Part shown: one piece after another, positions 1-6,450 of the stretch
Layout: every line of letters starts with the position of its first letter
How positions within the stretch are numbered: the stretch's first letter is position 1
From: Treponema sp.
GTDB lineage: Bacteria > Spirochaetota > Spirochaetia > Treponematales > Treponemataceae
NCBI GenBank assembly: GCA_017421145.1
Contig: JAFOTA010000254.1
Location: forward strand, 1-6,571
DNA length: 6,571 nt
Reading direction: 5' to 3'
Notes under the pieces: generated by a model
What the model was told of the DNA's origin: nothing
The model's database searches: none
What the model saw: the letters and a program-made list of their open reading frames with translations, nothing else
Made by a program: the position numbers and the translations under genes

Positions 1-375
1 GCTTGGTGATGTCGTTGTTGAACCTGTTGATACGGTCTTTGTTCCGCTTGGTGATGTTGTTGTCGTTCCGCTTGGTGATGCCGTTGTAGTACCACTTCCG
101 CTTGATGACGGTGACGTACCAGTTGACGCAGTCTTCGTTCCGCTCGGTGATGTCGTTGTTGAACCTGTTGATACGGTCTTTGTTCCGCTTGGTGATGTCG
201 TTGTTGAACCTGTTGATGCAGTCTTCGTTCCGTTTGGTGATGCAGTTGTAGTACCACTTCCGCTTGATGACGGTGACGTACCTGTTGATACGGTCTTTGT
301 TCCGCTTGGTGATGCAGTTGTCGCACTGCTTCCGCTTGATGACGGTGTTGAACCTGTTGATGCAGTCTTTGTTCC
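1..375 (-). repeat. In-frame modular tandem repeat array (45-, 72- and 24-bp units)
   Basis: Seven units tile this stretch exactly, each ending in GTTCC on the plus strand: 1-45 (45 bp), 46-69 (24), 70-141 (72), 142-186 (45), 187-231 (45), 232-303 (72) and 304-375 (72). All lengths are multiples of three. On the coding (minus) strand the 15-residue unit reads SGTKTVSTGSTTTSP. The 72-bp form adds nine residues around a PSSSGSG core, and the 24-bp form is shortened to SGTTTTSP. Copies are near-identical at the DNA level, which points to recent duplication and recombination. The array continues past the left edge. Confidence 0.9.
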
Positions 376-2244
376 GCTTGATGATGACGGGCTTGTTCTT
401 TCCATAGAATCAATTCCCGTGAATCTTCCGGTCGGAGAAGATGGAGCCGGTGTAGATGAAGATCCTGTAGACGGCGTCCTTCCGTTGTTTGATGCAACAG
501 CCCCTGTACCTGACGATGCATTTGCCGGTGAGCTTCCGCTTCCCTGGTTCTGATTTCCGTTCTGGTTAAGCACGGTTACAGACGGTTCCCTTCCTGAACT
601 TGAAGAGGATCCTGAAGCATTGTTAGGGGTATTGTTATTAGAAGAAACATTAGAAGAATTATTAGATGCAGTACCCGGTACCGTATACACGTTTCGGTTC
701 TGAGAATTGTCCGGCGTTATTAGAGAAGCAAGATCACCCCCTTCGCTTGCCCTTGCAGATGAAACGGCAGTCTCAGGAGCAGAAAGATCGTCCTTTACGT
801 TTCCGGTTTCTGCACCGTTAAGCCCCTTGTTTGCCAGAGCCTCAAGCCTTCTTACGCTTGCAAGCATGCTTTCTACATCAGGATCGCGCGGATTCGTGCT
901 CAGGTAAGAGTCAAGGACATTTCCTGCCTTTTCATACTCACCCTTGTTCAAAAGGTCACGTCCGTCAGAAAGGGCTTCTGCCTTGCCAATTAGATTGTTT
1001 CCGTCAACGCCCTGCGAAGAGAGGCTTTCTTCAGGAAGATTCCTGATATATTCAGCGGCTCCGTCATAGTCACCGTTCTTTATCTTTGCATCGAAATTTG
1101 AAAGTATGTCGTCTGAAAGCTCCCCGTTTCCGTTTTTGGAAAGATTGAGAAGCTGTGCTTTTTCCAGAAGTTCCCTTGCATCCTCATCAGCAGGATTTTC
1201 CGAAAGATATGAGCTGAGGATCAGTACTGCCTGGTCATAATCGCCGTTATCGATGTAAAGGCTTGCAAGCGAAAGAGTATTCTCGCGTGACAGTGCGGAA
1301 CCAGTCTCTGAATATTCTTCTGCACCCGGCGCAGGTTCCCCGGCCTTTGCCCTGCCGTTGCTGTTTACCGCAATCGAAGTACCGATTCCGGCCATGAGGA
1401 CGACACCTGAAGAAATCAATATTATAGGAAGAGCCTTTGATTTTTTCTCCTTTTTGTCATCATCATCATTTCCATATGAATTTCCGCCGGAAGGATTTTC
1501 ATCCTGCGGGCTGCTTTCATCCATATCGTGTATGGCCGAAGTATATGACGGTGAGTATGAGGAAGATTCCGTCTTGGTCGCCGGAGCTTCGGAAGACGTT
1601 TTTCCGGAAGAATAATCAGATGAAGCCCTGGTTGATGAGCCGAGGTAATCTGCAACGTCGTCGCTGAACGCAGATTTTCCCACGCTTGATTTTGCGGCTG
1701 ATGATGAGCCTGAAGCGCTTACCGACGGTGATGTATAAGGAGTGTTCGAGAAAAGGTCCGGCGTTGAGCTTGATGACGCGCCTGCAGCAGTGCCTGCCAA
1801 AGTTGCTGAGCTTACGGCAGAAACTTTCTTCGCCTGTGAAGTGCTTTCTGCAGAAACAGATTTTGGAGCCGTGCGCTGTACGGATTTTTCAGACTCCGTT
1901 TTTCCTGCAGACGATGCCCTTGCAGCTGATGATCTTCCAGCAGCAGCGGTTTTTGCAGCACCAGCAGTCTTACCGGTCGCCACAGTCCTTCCACCGATGC
2001 TAGTCCTTGCAGTTGATGAAGTCTTTCTTCCTGCAGACGGTGCCGCACGAGTAGTTCCTGAAGCTTTTGCAGGAGCAGCCTTTGCAGCCGTTCCTGTTTT
2101 TGCTGTTCCGGAAGATTTCGTTCCGGCGGCGGTTTTATTTCCAGAAGCCGACCTTGTCGTTCCGGTCGAAGTCCTTGTCGTTGTTTTTTTCGTTCCGGTT
2201 TTTGATGTACCGTTTTCTTTATTCGAGCTCTGATTCGTAGCCAT
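1..2244 (-). CDS. Large single-pass membrane protein with TPR-like segment and Ser/Thr repeat tail (3' end beyond window)
   Basis: The frame is open for 748 codons with no stop and leaves the window at position 1, so the C-terminus is missing. The ATG at 2244 is the only reasonable start: an in-frame TAG lies two codons upstream (2250-2248) and GAAGGA sits 10 nt before it. Residues 1-148 are Ala/Ser/Thr/Gly-rich and strongly basic (26 Lys/Arg against 4 Glu and no Asp). Residues 150-260 are Ser-rich and end in an acidic NDDDD then basic KKEKK stretch. Residues about 272-294 form one hydrophobic helix; basic residues before it predict a cytoplasmic N-tail and an outside C-part. Residues about 321-475 contain TPR-like helix pairs (YIDNGDYDQA, LLNKGEYEKA). 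An Asn/Ser-rich linker (480-622) leads into Ser/Thr/Gly/Pro repeats (623 onward). There is no signal peptide. It overlaps the upstream TPR gene by 26 bp. I do not recognise the family. A scaffold or envelope-spanning role is inference. Confidence 0.88.
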   Translation of the reverse strand, partial: MATNQSSNKENGTSKTGTKKTTTRTSTGTTRSASGNKTAAGTKSSGTAKTGTAAKAAPAKASGTTRAAPSAGRKTSSTARTSIGGRTVATGKTAGAAKTAAAGRSSAARASSAGKTESEKSVQRTAPKSVSAESTSQAKKVSAVSSATLAGTAAGASSSSTPDLFSNTPYTSPSVSASGSSSAAKSSVGKSAFSDDVADYLGSSTRASSDYSSGKTSSEAPATKTESSSYSPSYTSAIHDMDESSPQDENPSGGNSYGNDDDDKKEKKSKALPIILISSGVVLMAGIGTSIAVNSNGRAKAGEPAPGAEEYSETGSALSRENTLSLASLYIDNGDYDQAVLILSSYLSENPADEDARELLEKAQLLNLSKNGNGELSDDILSNFDAKIKNGDYDGAAEYIRNLPEESLSSQGVDGNNLIGKAEALSDGRDLLNKGEYEKAGNVLDSYLSTNPRDPDVESMLASVRRLEALANKGLNGAETGNVKDDLSAPETAVSSARASEGGDLASLITPDNSQNRNVYTVPGTASNNSSNVSSNNNTPNNASGSSSSSGREPSVTVLNQNGNQNQGSGSSPANASSGTGAVASNNGRTPSTGSSSTPAPSSPTGRFTGIDSMERTSPSSSSGTKTASTGSTPSSSGSSATTASPSGTKTVSTGTSPSSSGSGTTTASPNGTKTASTGSTTTSPSGTKTVSTGSTTTSPSGTKTASTGTSPSSSGSGTTTASPSGTTTTSPSGTKTVSTGSTTTSPS

Positions 2245-3118
2245 AATCTACCGTTCCTTCAGCACCTGCTGACATATTTTTAGTTTCTGCGTCCTGCAGT
2301 GAAGCAGCCACGTCTTCTAACAATCTTCTTTTTCTTTCAGCTTCCGCAGCGGCAGCCCTTTCAGCCTCAGCAGCTTTTTCTGCGGCGGCCTTTGCTTCTG
2401 CATCAGCTATTGCAGCCTGCAACCTTGCTTCCTGAGCGGCTCTTTCCGCCTCCACACGTGCAGCTTCCTCTGCAGCAGCCTTTTCCGCCGCGACACGGGC
2501 GTTCTCCGCTTCGATCCTTGCCGTCTCAGCCTGGATCCTTGCCTCCTCCACCCTGATTTTCTCCTCTTCCTTGGCTATTTTTTCGACCTCTTCATCAAGA
2601 AGGGCTATTATAACCTGTATTTCGTCATACTGAGGATTATCAGGCTGAAGCTGCTGATAGCGGATATAATCGTCACGGCTTTCCATGTATCTTCCCTGCT
2701 TGAGCAGTGACTGCGCCCTGTTCAATATTGCCGGGGAATATGTGGTGTCAGCGGAAAGCGCCATAGTGTACCACTTTTCCGCAGCCGCATAATTTTCCAT
2801 CTTGAAAGCTATGTTACCGGCATTGTAGGCGATTATCTTCTTGTTCGTGCCTGTCGCAAGCATTCCCTTGTTGCAGACCTCAAGAGCCTCCGAATAACGC
2901 TCAAGCTGGTAATATGACAGCGCCAGATATATGTAGGCCCTGGGATTACCGCCCTCCGTTATGGAAGTCTCCAGAAAAGGTATGGCCTTCGCCGGTTCGT
3001 TTTTTCTAAAATACTCCTCTCCCTTGGTGAAATTCGAATTTTGCGCGAATGCAGACATTCCAGAAATCAACACCAGGAAAACAGCCGGAAGGATTTTTTT
3101 AAGGATATTTGTTTTCAT
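2219..3118 (-). CDS. Exported TPR protein with long Ala/Glu/Arg helical C-terminus
   Basis: This is a 299-residue protein. I chose the ATG at 3118 over an in-frame ATG at 3157 because AGGAGG (3132-3127) lies 8 nt upstream and the first residues then form a clean signal peptide: Lys-rich start (MKTNILKK), hydrophobic core, and an AFA-Q cleavage site after residue 25. Residues about 26-172 hold roughly four TPR-type helix pairs (for example a unit containing AYIYLALSYYQLERYSEALE). Residues 175-277 are an almost unbroken Ala/Glu/Arg/Lys helix with seven-residue periodicity (ARIQAET, ARIEAEN, ARVAAEK), like TolA-type or coiled-coil stalks. The last 20 residues are polar and acidic. No lipobox cysteine is seen, so a soluble periplasmic location is most likely. 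It is the first gene of an operon with the large membrane protein downstream. TPRs bind proteins, so an assembly or scaffold role is inferred; the partner is unknown. Confidence 0.9.
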   Translation of the reverse strand: MKTNILKKILPAVFLVLISGMSAFAQNSNFTKGEEYFRKNEPAKAIPFLETSITEGGNPRAYIYLALSYYQLERYSEALEVCNKGMLATGTNKKIIAYNAGNIAFKMENYAAAEKWYTMALSADTTYSPAILNRAQSLLKQGRYMESRDDYIRYQQLQPDNPQYDEIQVIIALLDEEVEKIAKEEEKIRVEEARIQAETARIEAENARVAAEKAAAEEAARVEAERAAQEARLQAAIADAEAKAAAEKAAEAERAAAAEAERKRRLLEDVAASLQDAETKNMSAGAEGTVDYGYESELE

Positions 3119-3126
3119 TAATAGAA

Positions 3127-3132
3127 CCTCCT
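3127..3132 (-). promoter_or_regulatory. Shine-Dalgarno AGGAGG that fixes the TPR gene start
   Basis: A perfect AGGAGG on the minus strand sits 8 nt before the ATG at 3118. It decides between this start and the longer in-frame ATG at 3157, which has no ribosome binding site and lies next to the candidate -10 element. Confidence 0.88.
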
Positions 3133-3147
3133 GCATTACCCTTTGAC

Positions 3148-3176
3148 ATATTCGCATAAAAAAGTTAATCTTTCAA
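3148..3176 (-). promoter_or_regulatory. Candidate sigma-70 promoter for the leftward TPR operon
   Basis: On the minus strand, TTGAAA (3176-3171) is followed after 17 nt by GAATAT (3153-3148), preceded directly by TGC as in an extended -10. Transcription would start near 3142, giving a leader of about 24 nt with the AGGAGG inside it. The -10 matches the consensus at only three of six positions, so this is a moderate call. Confidence 0.45.
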
Positions 3177-3187
3177 TAGTTGTATGC

Positions 3188-3204
3188 TTAGGGCGATGCC
3201 TTAA
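3188..3204. promoter_or_regulatory. Inverted repeat between the divergent operons
   Basis: TTAGGGC and GCCTTAA flank a GAT centre. Six pairs are Watson-Crick and one is a G-T mismatch (a wobble if read as RNA). It lies upstream of both candidate promoters, a suitable place for a regulator that sees both operons. No T-run follows on either strand, so it is not a terminator. Function is inferred from position only. Confidence 0.35.
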
Positions 3205-3241
3205 ATCAAGAATTCACTCTATCACGAAAAACAATGAAAAA

Positions 3242-3270
3242 TTGACAAGGTAACGGTTACATCGTATCAT
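3242..3270 (+). promoter_or_regulatory. Sigma-70 promoter for the rightward three-gene operon
   Basis: A perfect -35 TTGACA (3242-3247) and a -10 TATCAT (3265-3270, five of six consensus) are separated by 17 nt, the optimal spacing. Transcription would start near 3277, about 50 nt before the ATG at 3329. The spacer carries the perfect inverted repeat GTAAC-G-GTTAC (3250-3260), which could be an operator that blocks RNA polymerase. Confidence 0.75.
3250..3260. promoter_or_regulatory. Possible operator inside the promoter spacer
   Basis: GTAAC and GTTAC form a perfect 5-bp inverted repeat around one G, between the -35 and -10 elements. A dimeric repressor here would exclude RNA polymerase. The half-sites are short, so chance is a real alternative. 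Confidence 0.3.
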
Positions 3271-3328
3271 ATAGCTTGTGGCATTAATTGCCTGAATTAT
3301 ACCTGCAGAACAAGGAGTATACTGATTT

Positions 3329-4696
3329 ATGAGTCCAGTGATTCTCGTTATAAGCCTGGTGCTGATAGCCGTAATAGTTTTCGTCGCGGTAATGCTGATA
3401 AGAAACATACTGGCCCCCAAAAAAGTGAGCGGTATAAAAAAACTTATAAAAGAAGGAAAATATCAGACGGCCGAAAAGATCGCAAAATCCGTGCTGGCAA
3501 AGAATTCGCGTGATTATGAGGCGCATTATTGGCTCGGTGCCACATATATGGCGTCAGAAAAGCTTGAGCAGGCCTACATGGAGTTCAAGGCGGTCAACGA
3601 CAATGCAATCCTGGACGGATCAATCCCTGAAATCGAACTTAGGAAAAACCTCACTGTCCTTTATCAGAAATACGGTGAACCTGAGGCGGCGCTTAGGGAA
3701 TACCTTCTTTTGACGAAGCTTGAGCCGCAGAACGCCGAAAATTTCTACAATGCCGCAAAAATCTATGAATCACAGGGCGACCTGAGCATGGCAGTCGGCA
3801 TGTACCAGAAGACCATAAGCATAAACAAAAAGCATTCTAAGGCACACACTGCCCTTGGATACATATACCTCAAGAACAAGCAGTACCAGTCAGCGCAAAA
3901 GGAAATCGACGATGCAATCAGGCTGGAACCGGACTGCTGGTCAAACTATTACTACCACGGAAAGCTACTGATGGAAACCGGCAATTACGGTGGCGCTCTC
4001 AAATCTTTCGAAAAATCCGAGCGTGCGCCTGAATTCCGCCAGAAAGCCCTCATCGAACGCGGCTCATGCTACATGCAGGCAGAAGATTACGGAAACGCAA
4101 TCCAGGAATTCATAAATGCGATCCAGTACTCAAAGGATCCCAACTCAAGCGAAACCCTGTATTCACGGTATTTTCTTGCAGCATGCTATGAAAAGACCCA
4201 TGACATCGACAAAGCTCTGGAGCAATGGGAAAAAATCAACTCCAAGAATTCACATTTCCGCGACGTTCCGAACAAGCTTCAGGAATACCGCGACCTTCAG
4301 TCAAACGACAACATGAAGGAATACCTTACCTCAAGCACCGCAGATTTCGTGGAAGTATGCAAGAAAATAGCCGCAAAGACATATCAGCTTGAACCAAAGG
4401 AAATTGATACGCCGCCATACGGATGCTCAATGATCTGCACCGAAATCAAAAAGGACGAATGGAGAAACGCACGCCCGCTTCTTTTCATGGTCACATTCTA
4501 CAGGGATGCTGAACCGGTAAAGGACATGGAAATCCGCACGATTGCAGAAAAGCTCAAGGAACACTCCTACTACAAGGCGATAATCTTTTCAAGCTCCGGA
4601 TTCACGAACCTTGCCCTTCAATATGCGGAAACCAGGCCCGTCATTTTAATCGACAGGGAACACTTGGAAACCATTCTTTCAAAGGCAGCCTTGTAA
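3329..4696 (+). CDS. Membrane-anchored cytoplasmic TPR protein with degenerate Mrr-like C-terminal domain
   Basis: This is a 455-residue protein. AAGGAG (3312-3317) lies 11 nt before the ATG. Residues 4-24 are one hydrophobic helix with no charge before it and a basic flank after it (RNILAPKK), predicting an outside N-terminus and a cytoplasmic body. Residues about 35-330 are TPR repeats in tandem (for example YQTAEKIAKSVLAKNSRDYEAHYWLGATY across helices A and B, listed here only as start and end landmarks YQTAEKI and HYWLGATY). Residues about 338-455 resemble the Mrr/restriction-endonuclease fold: KAIIFSSSGFTNLALQYA (416-433) and VILIDREHL match the second half of Mrr domains (ITTSGFS...A and LIDG..L). 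The catalytic strand, usually QxK or ExK, reads FMVTFYR (386-392), and no matching upstream Asp is clear, so cleavage is unlikely. It probably binds protein or nucleic acid at the membrane. First gene of the operon, 1 bp from the phosphoesterase. Confidence 0.88.
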   Translation: MSPVILVISLVLIAVIVFVAVMLIRNILAPKKVSGIKKLIKEGKYQTAEKIAKSVLAKNSRDYEAHYWLGATYMASEKLEQAYMEFKAVNDNAILDGSIPEIELRKNLTVLYQKYGEPEAALREYLLLTKLEPQNAENFYNAAKIYESQGDLSMAVGMYQKTISINKKHSKAHTALGYIYLKNKQYQSAQKEIDDAIRLEPDCWSNYYYHGKLLMETGNYGGALKSFEKSERAPEFRQKALIERGSCYMQAEDYGNAIQEFINAIQYSKDPNSSETLYSRYFLAACYEKTHDIDKALEQWEKINSKNSHFRDVPNKLQEYRDLQSNDNMKEYLTSSTADFVEVCKKIAAKTYQLEPKEIDTPPYGCSMICTEIKKDEWRNARPLLFMVTFYRDAEPVKDMEIRTIAEKLKEHSYYKAIIFSSSGFTNLALQYAETRPVILIDREHLETILSKAAL

Positions 4697-4697
4697 A

Positions 4698-5459
4698 ATG
4701 AAATTTCTCTGTGTATCAGACATAGTTGATCCTCTTATTTACTCGACTTCCGTAAAGGAGCGGTATAATGACATCGACGCTATTCTGTGCGCAGGGGATT
4801 TGTCAATGGAATATCAGGATTTCATCGTGACAGCCTTGAACAAACCCATGTTTTTCATTTTCGGCAACCATGATTTGAAAGATTTTTATCTTTACAGCAA
4901 AAAAACAAACCGGGTTTCGTCACCCTTCAATGCGCGGCAGCCCGAAGACAAAGCCCATGGCGGCGATTACATAAGCAACAAAGTGATTGCATGCAAAAAC
5001 CTTTCTTTCACCCTCCCGAACGGAAAAAAGACTCCCCTTCTGATTGCAGGGCTATCCGGTTCCATGAGGTACAACAAGGGTGAGGATCAGTTCACTGAAA
5101 GGCAGATGCTATGGCAGATTTTGAAGCTTGCACCCAAACTGATTTGGAATAAAATCCATTATGGAAGATACTGCGACATCTTTTTGACGCACGCATCACC
5201 AAGACACATACACGACCGTGAAGACCCATGCCACAAAGGATTTGAATCATTCAACTGGTTTATAGACCGGTTCAAGCCGGCAATGCTGATTCATGGGCAC
5301 ATTCATCTTTATGATCTGCAGGCAGTGAGAACAACGAAAAGCAAGGAAACCCTTGTCATAAATTGCTACAGTCATCTTGTTATTGAATATCAGCCGGAAT
5401 TCACGGGAAAGAAAGGAGAAACGAGTGGCTCAATCATTAATATCCTCTCAGACAGATGA
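4698..5459 (+). CDS. Calcineurin-like metallophosphoesterase
   Basis: This 253-residue protein, a usual size for the family, carries the metal-binding motifs in order: SDIVD (residues 7-11, in place of GDxH), GDL (33-35), GNHD (56-59), LTHASP with H165, and HGHIH (199-203). The family uses two metal ions to cut phosphomonoesters or phosphodiesters. The substrate cannot be read from the sequence. There is no signal peptide or membrane helix, so it acts in the cytoplasm. In motif I the usual His is Asp11; I recall a bacterial subfamily with SDxxDP here, so this is probably a lineage trait and not damage. The ATG starts 1 bp after the stop of the TPR-Mrr gene, with only a weak AAAGG about 12 nt upstream, suggesting translational coupling. 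Its 3' end contains the ribosome binding site and start of the next gene. Confidence 0.92.
   Translation: MKFLCVSDIVDPLIYSTSVKERYNDIDAILCAGDLSMEYQDFIVTALNKPMFFIFGNHDLKDFYLYSKKTNRVSSPFNARQPEDKAHGGDYISNKVIACKNLSFTLPNGKKTPLLIAGLSGSMRYNKGEDQFTERQMLWQILKLAPKLIWNKIHYGRYCDIFLTHASPRHIHDREDPCHKGFESFNWFIDRFKPAMLIHGHIHLYDLQAVRTTKSKETLVINCYSHLVIEYQPEFTGKKGETSGSIINILSDR
5412..5418 (+). promoter_or_regulatory. Shine-Dalgarno AAAGGAG inside the phosphoesterase gene
   Basis: AAAGGAG lies 6 nt before the GTG at 5425 and within the upstream coding region. It supports the GTG start of the ParB-like gene over the in-frame TTG at 5377, which has no comparable site. Confidence 0.85.
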
Positions 5460-6339
5460 AGATTTCAACAAAGCGCATAACAAGGCTCTGTTCAATGAAA
5501 TTCAACACCTTTTGAATCCGGAAGAAGCGACATTAATTTCTTTCACGGATATAAAAAAGATGCTGCGTCCGAAAAACGAATTGTACAAGGGCATGCAAAT
5601 CGTTCCTATAAACCTGATTGTCGGAAGCGAAGGTCGGTACAAGGATTTTGACAATCATTTTTTTCCGAAAAGCAATTTTCTGAAAGCAAGATGGGAGCGC
5701 GTAGATTCTGCTGTCCTGCAAAACATCACCCTTCCCCCTATAAGCTTGTATGAAGCCGGGGGTCTCTTTTTCGTCCGGGATGGAAATCACAGGGTTTCGG
5801 TCGCAAAAATGAAGGGACAGGAATATATTGATGCAGAAGTCGTCAGCCTGCAGAGCGAAATAAAGCTGAAGCCAAGCACGTCAAAAAAGAACATTCTCAA
5901 GCAGGTGCTCAATTATGAAAAGAGGGTCTTTTACTCAGAAACGAATTTCGGCGATTTGACAGATTATTGGTGCCTTGACTTCACGACACCCGGACAATAT
6001 GACGTAATCTACAATCATATAATCACCCACAGATATTATATAAATATGGATAAAACAGAAGAGATTCCTTTTGAAGATGCCCTTTTATCTTGGTTCAACA
6101 ATGTCTATACACCTGTAGTCAAAGCCCTTGAATCAAATCACATAAAAAGGATTTTCAAACGCAGAACTCTGTCAGACATGTATATTTACCTGATAAAATA
6201 CTGGGACGAACTAAAGCAAAAATTCGGCAATGATTTTACACTTGAAGCCGCCGTCAAGGATTTCAAGAAAGAATACTCACAAAAACATATTGTAAACAGA
6301 ATAAAAAATCTTTTTGCAAAACGGAAAATGAACAACTGA
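5425..6339 (+). CDS. ParB/sulfiredoxin-fold domain protein with DGNHR motif
   Basis: This is a 304-residue protein starting at GTG 5425 and overlapping the phosphoesterase gene by 35 bp. Residues about 57-140 form a ParB-like domain: an entry strand (MQIVPINLIVGSEGRY, 57-72), DFD (74-76), a conserved-looking RW pair, LPPISLYE, and the signature DGNHRVSVA (119-127) followed by a strand with IDAEV. DGxHR-type motifs mark the nucleotide-binding pocket of the ParB/sulfiredoxin superfamily. The ParB helix-turn-helix and a centromere-binding context are absent, so this is not the chromosome partition protein. Residues about 165-300 are mostly helical; RTLSDMYIYLIKYWDEL resembles the C-terminal part of ParB-like proteins I recall from Actinobacteria and Chloroflexota. 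The C-terminus is basic. It is soluble, with no signal peptide. Nucleotide binding is likely from the fold; any catalytic or regulatory activity is unknown. Confidence 0.87.
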   Translation: MAQSLISSQTDEDFNKAHNKALFNEIQHLLNPEEATLISFTDIKKMLRPKNELYKGMQIVPINLIVGSEGRYKDFDNHFFPKSNFLKARWERVDSAVLQNITLPPISLYEAGGLFFVRDGNHRVSVAKMKGQEYIDAEVVSLQSEIKLKPSTSKKNILKQVLNYEKRVFYSETNFGDLTDYWCLDFTTPGQYDVIYNHIITHRYYINMDKTEEIPFEDALLSWFNNVYTPVVKALESNHIKRIFKRRTLSDMYIYLIKYWDELKQKFGNDFTLEAAVKDFKKEYSQKHIVNRIKNLFAKRKMNN

Positions 6340-6442
6340 TACCTAAATTAATCACAGGTTAAGAAAACTCACAGGAAAAGCATCCAAGTAACTTTAGGGA
6401 CAAAAAACTGTCATGGAGCTCACGAGGGACGGGAAAAAGGAC

Positions 6443-6450
6443 AAAAAAAA
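6443..6450 (-). terminator. T-run directly after the 5S closing stem, probable end of the rRNA operon
   Basis: On the minus strand, eight T residues follow immediately after GCCGGC, the 3' arm of the 5S closing helix. No separate hairpin is present between 5S and the T-run, so the 5S terminal stem itself may supply the terminator hairpin. A second T5 run follows at 6438-6434. Confidence 0.5.

Noticed and set aside
1..375. CRISPR array
   Set aside because: The units are head-to-tail with no unique spacers, all lengths are multiples of three, and they lie in frame within a coding sequence.
1..420. Plus-strand open frame through the repeats reading LGDVVVEPVDTVFVP-like units
   Set aside because: The minus-strand frame continues unbroken from a well-placed start at 2244 through a membrane helix and TPR-like region into the repeats, so the plus-strand frame is a mirror of biased codons.
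1742..2233. Plus-strand open frame of 163 codons rich in Val, Ala, Pro and Asp
   Set aside because: It lies opposite the basic Ala/Ser/Thr-rich tail of the minus-strand gene, and its composition is what antisense reading of such codons gives. It has no domain or convincing start signal.
3119..3157. Longer N-terminus for the exported TPR protein from the ATG at 3157
   Set aside because: No ribosome binding site precedes it, it would bury the signal peptide, and the perfect AGGAGG supports the ATG at 3118.
3329..4696. Active Mrr-type restriction endonuclease of a defence system
   Set aside because: The catalytic QxK/ExK strand is not conserved, the protein is membrane-anchored with many TPRs, and no methylase or other defence gene is nearby.
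5377..5424. TTG start at 5377 for the ParB-like gene
   Set aside because: No Shine-Dalgarno site precedes it, whereas AAAGGAG sits 6 nt before the GTG at 5425.
5425..6339. Chromosome partition protein ParB
   Set aside because: There is no helix-turn-helix, no ParA neighbour and no parS-like site; only the ParB-type fold motif is shared.
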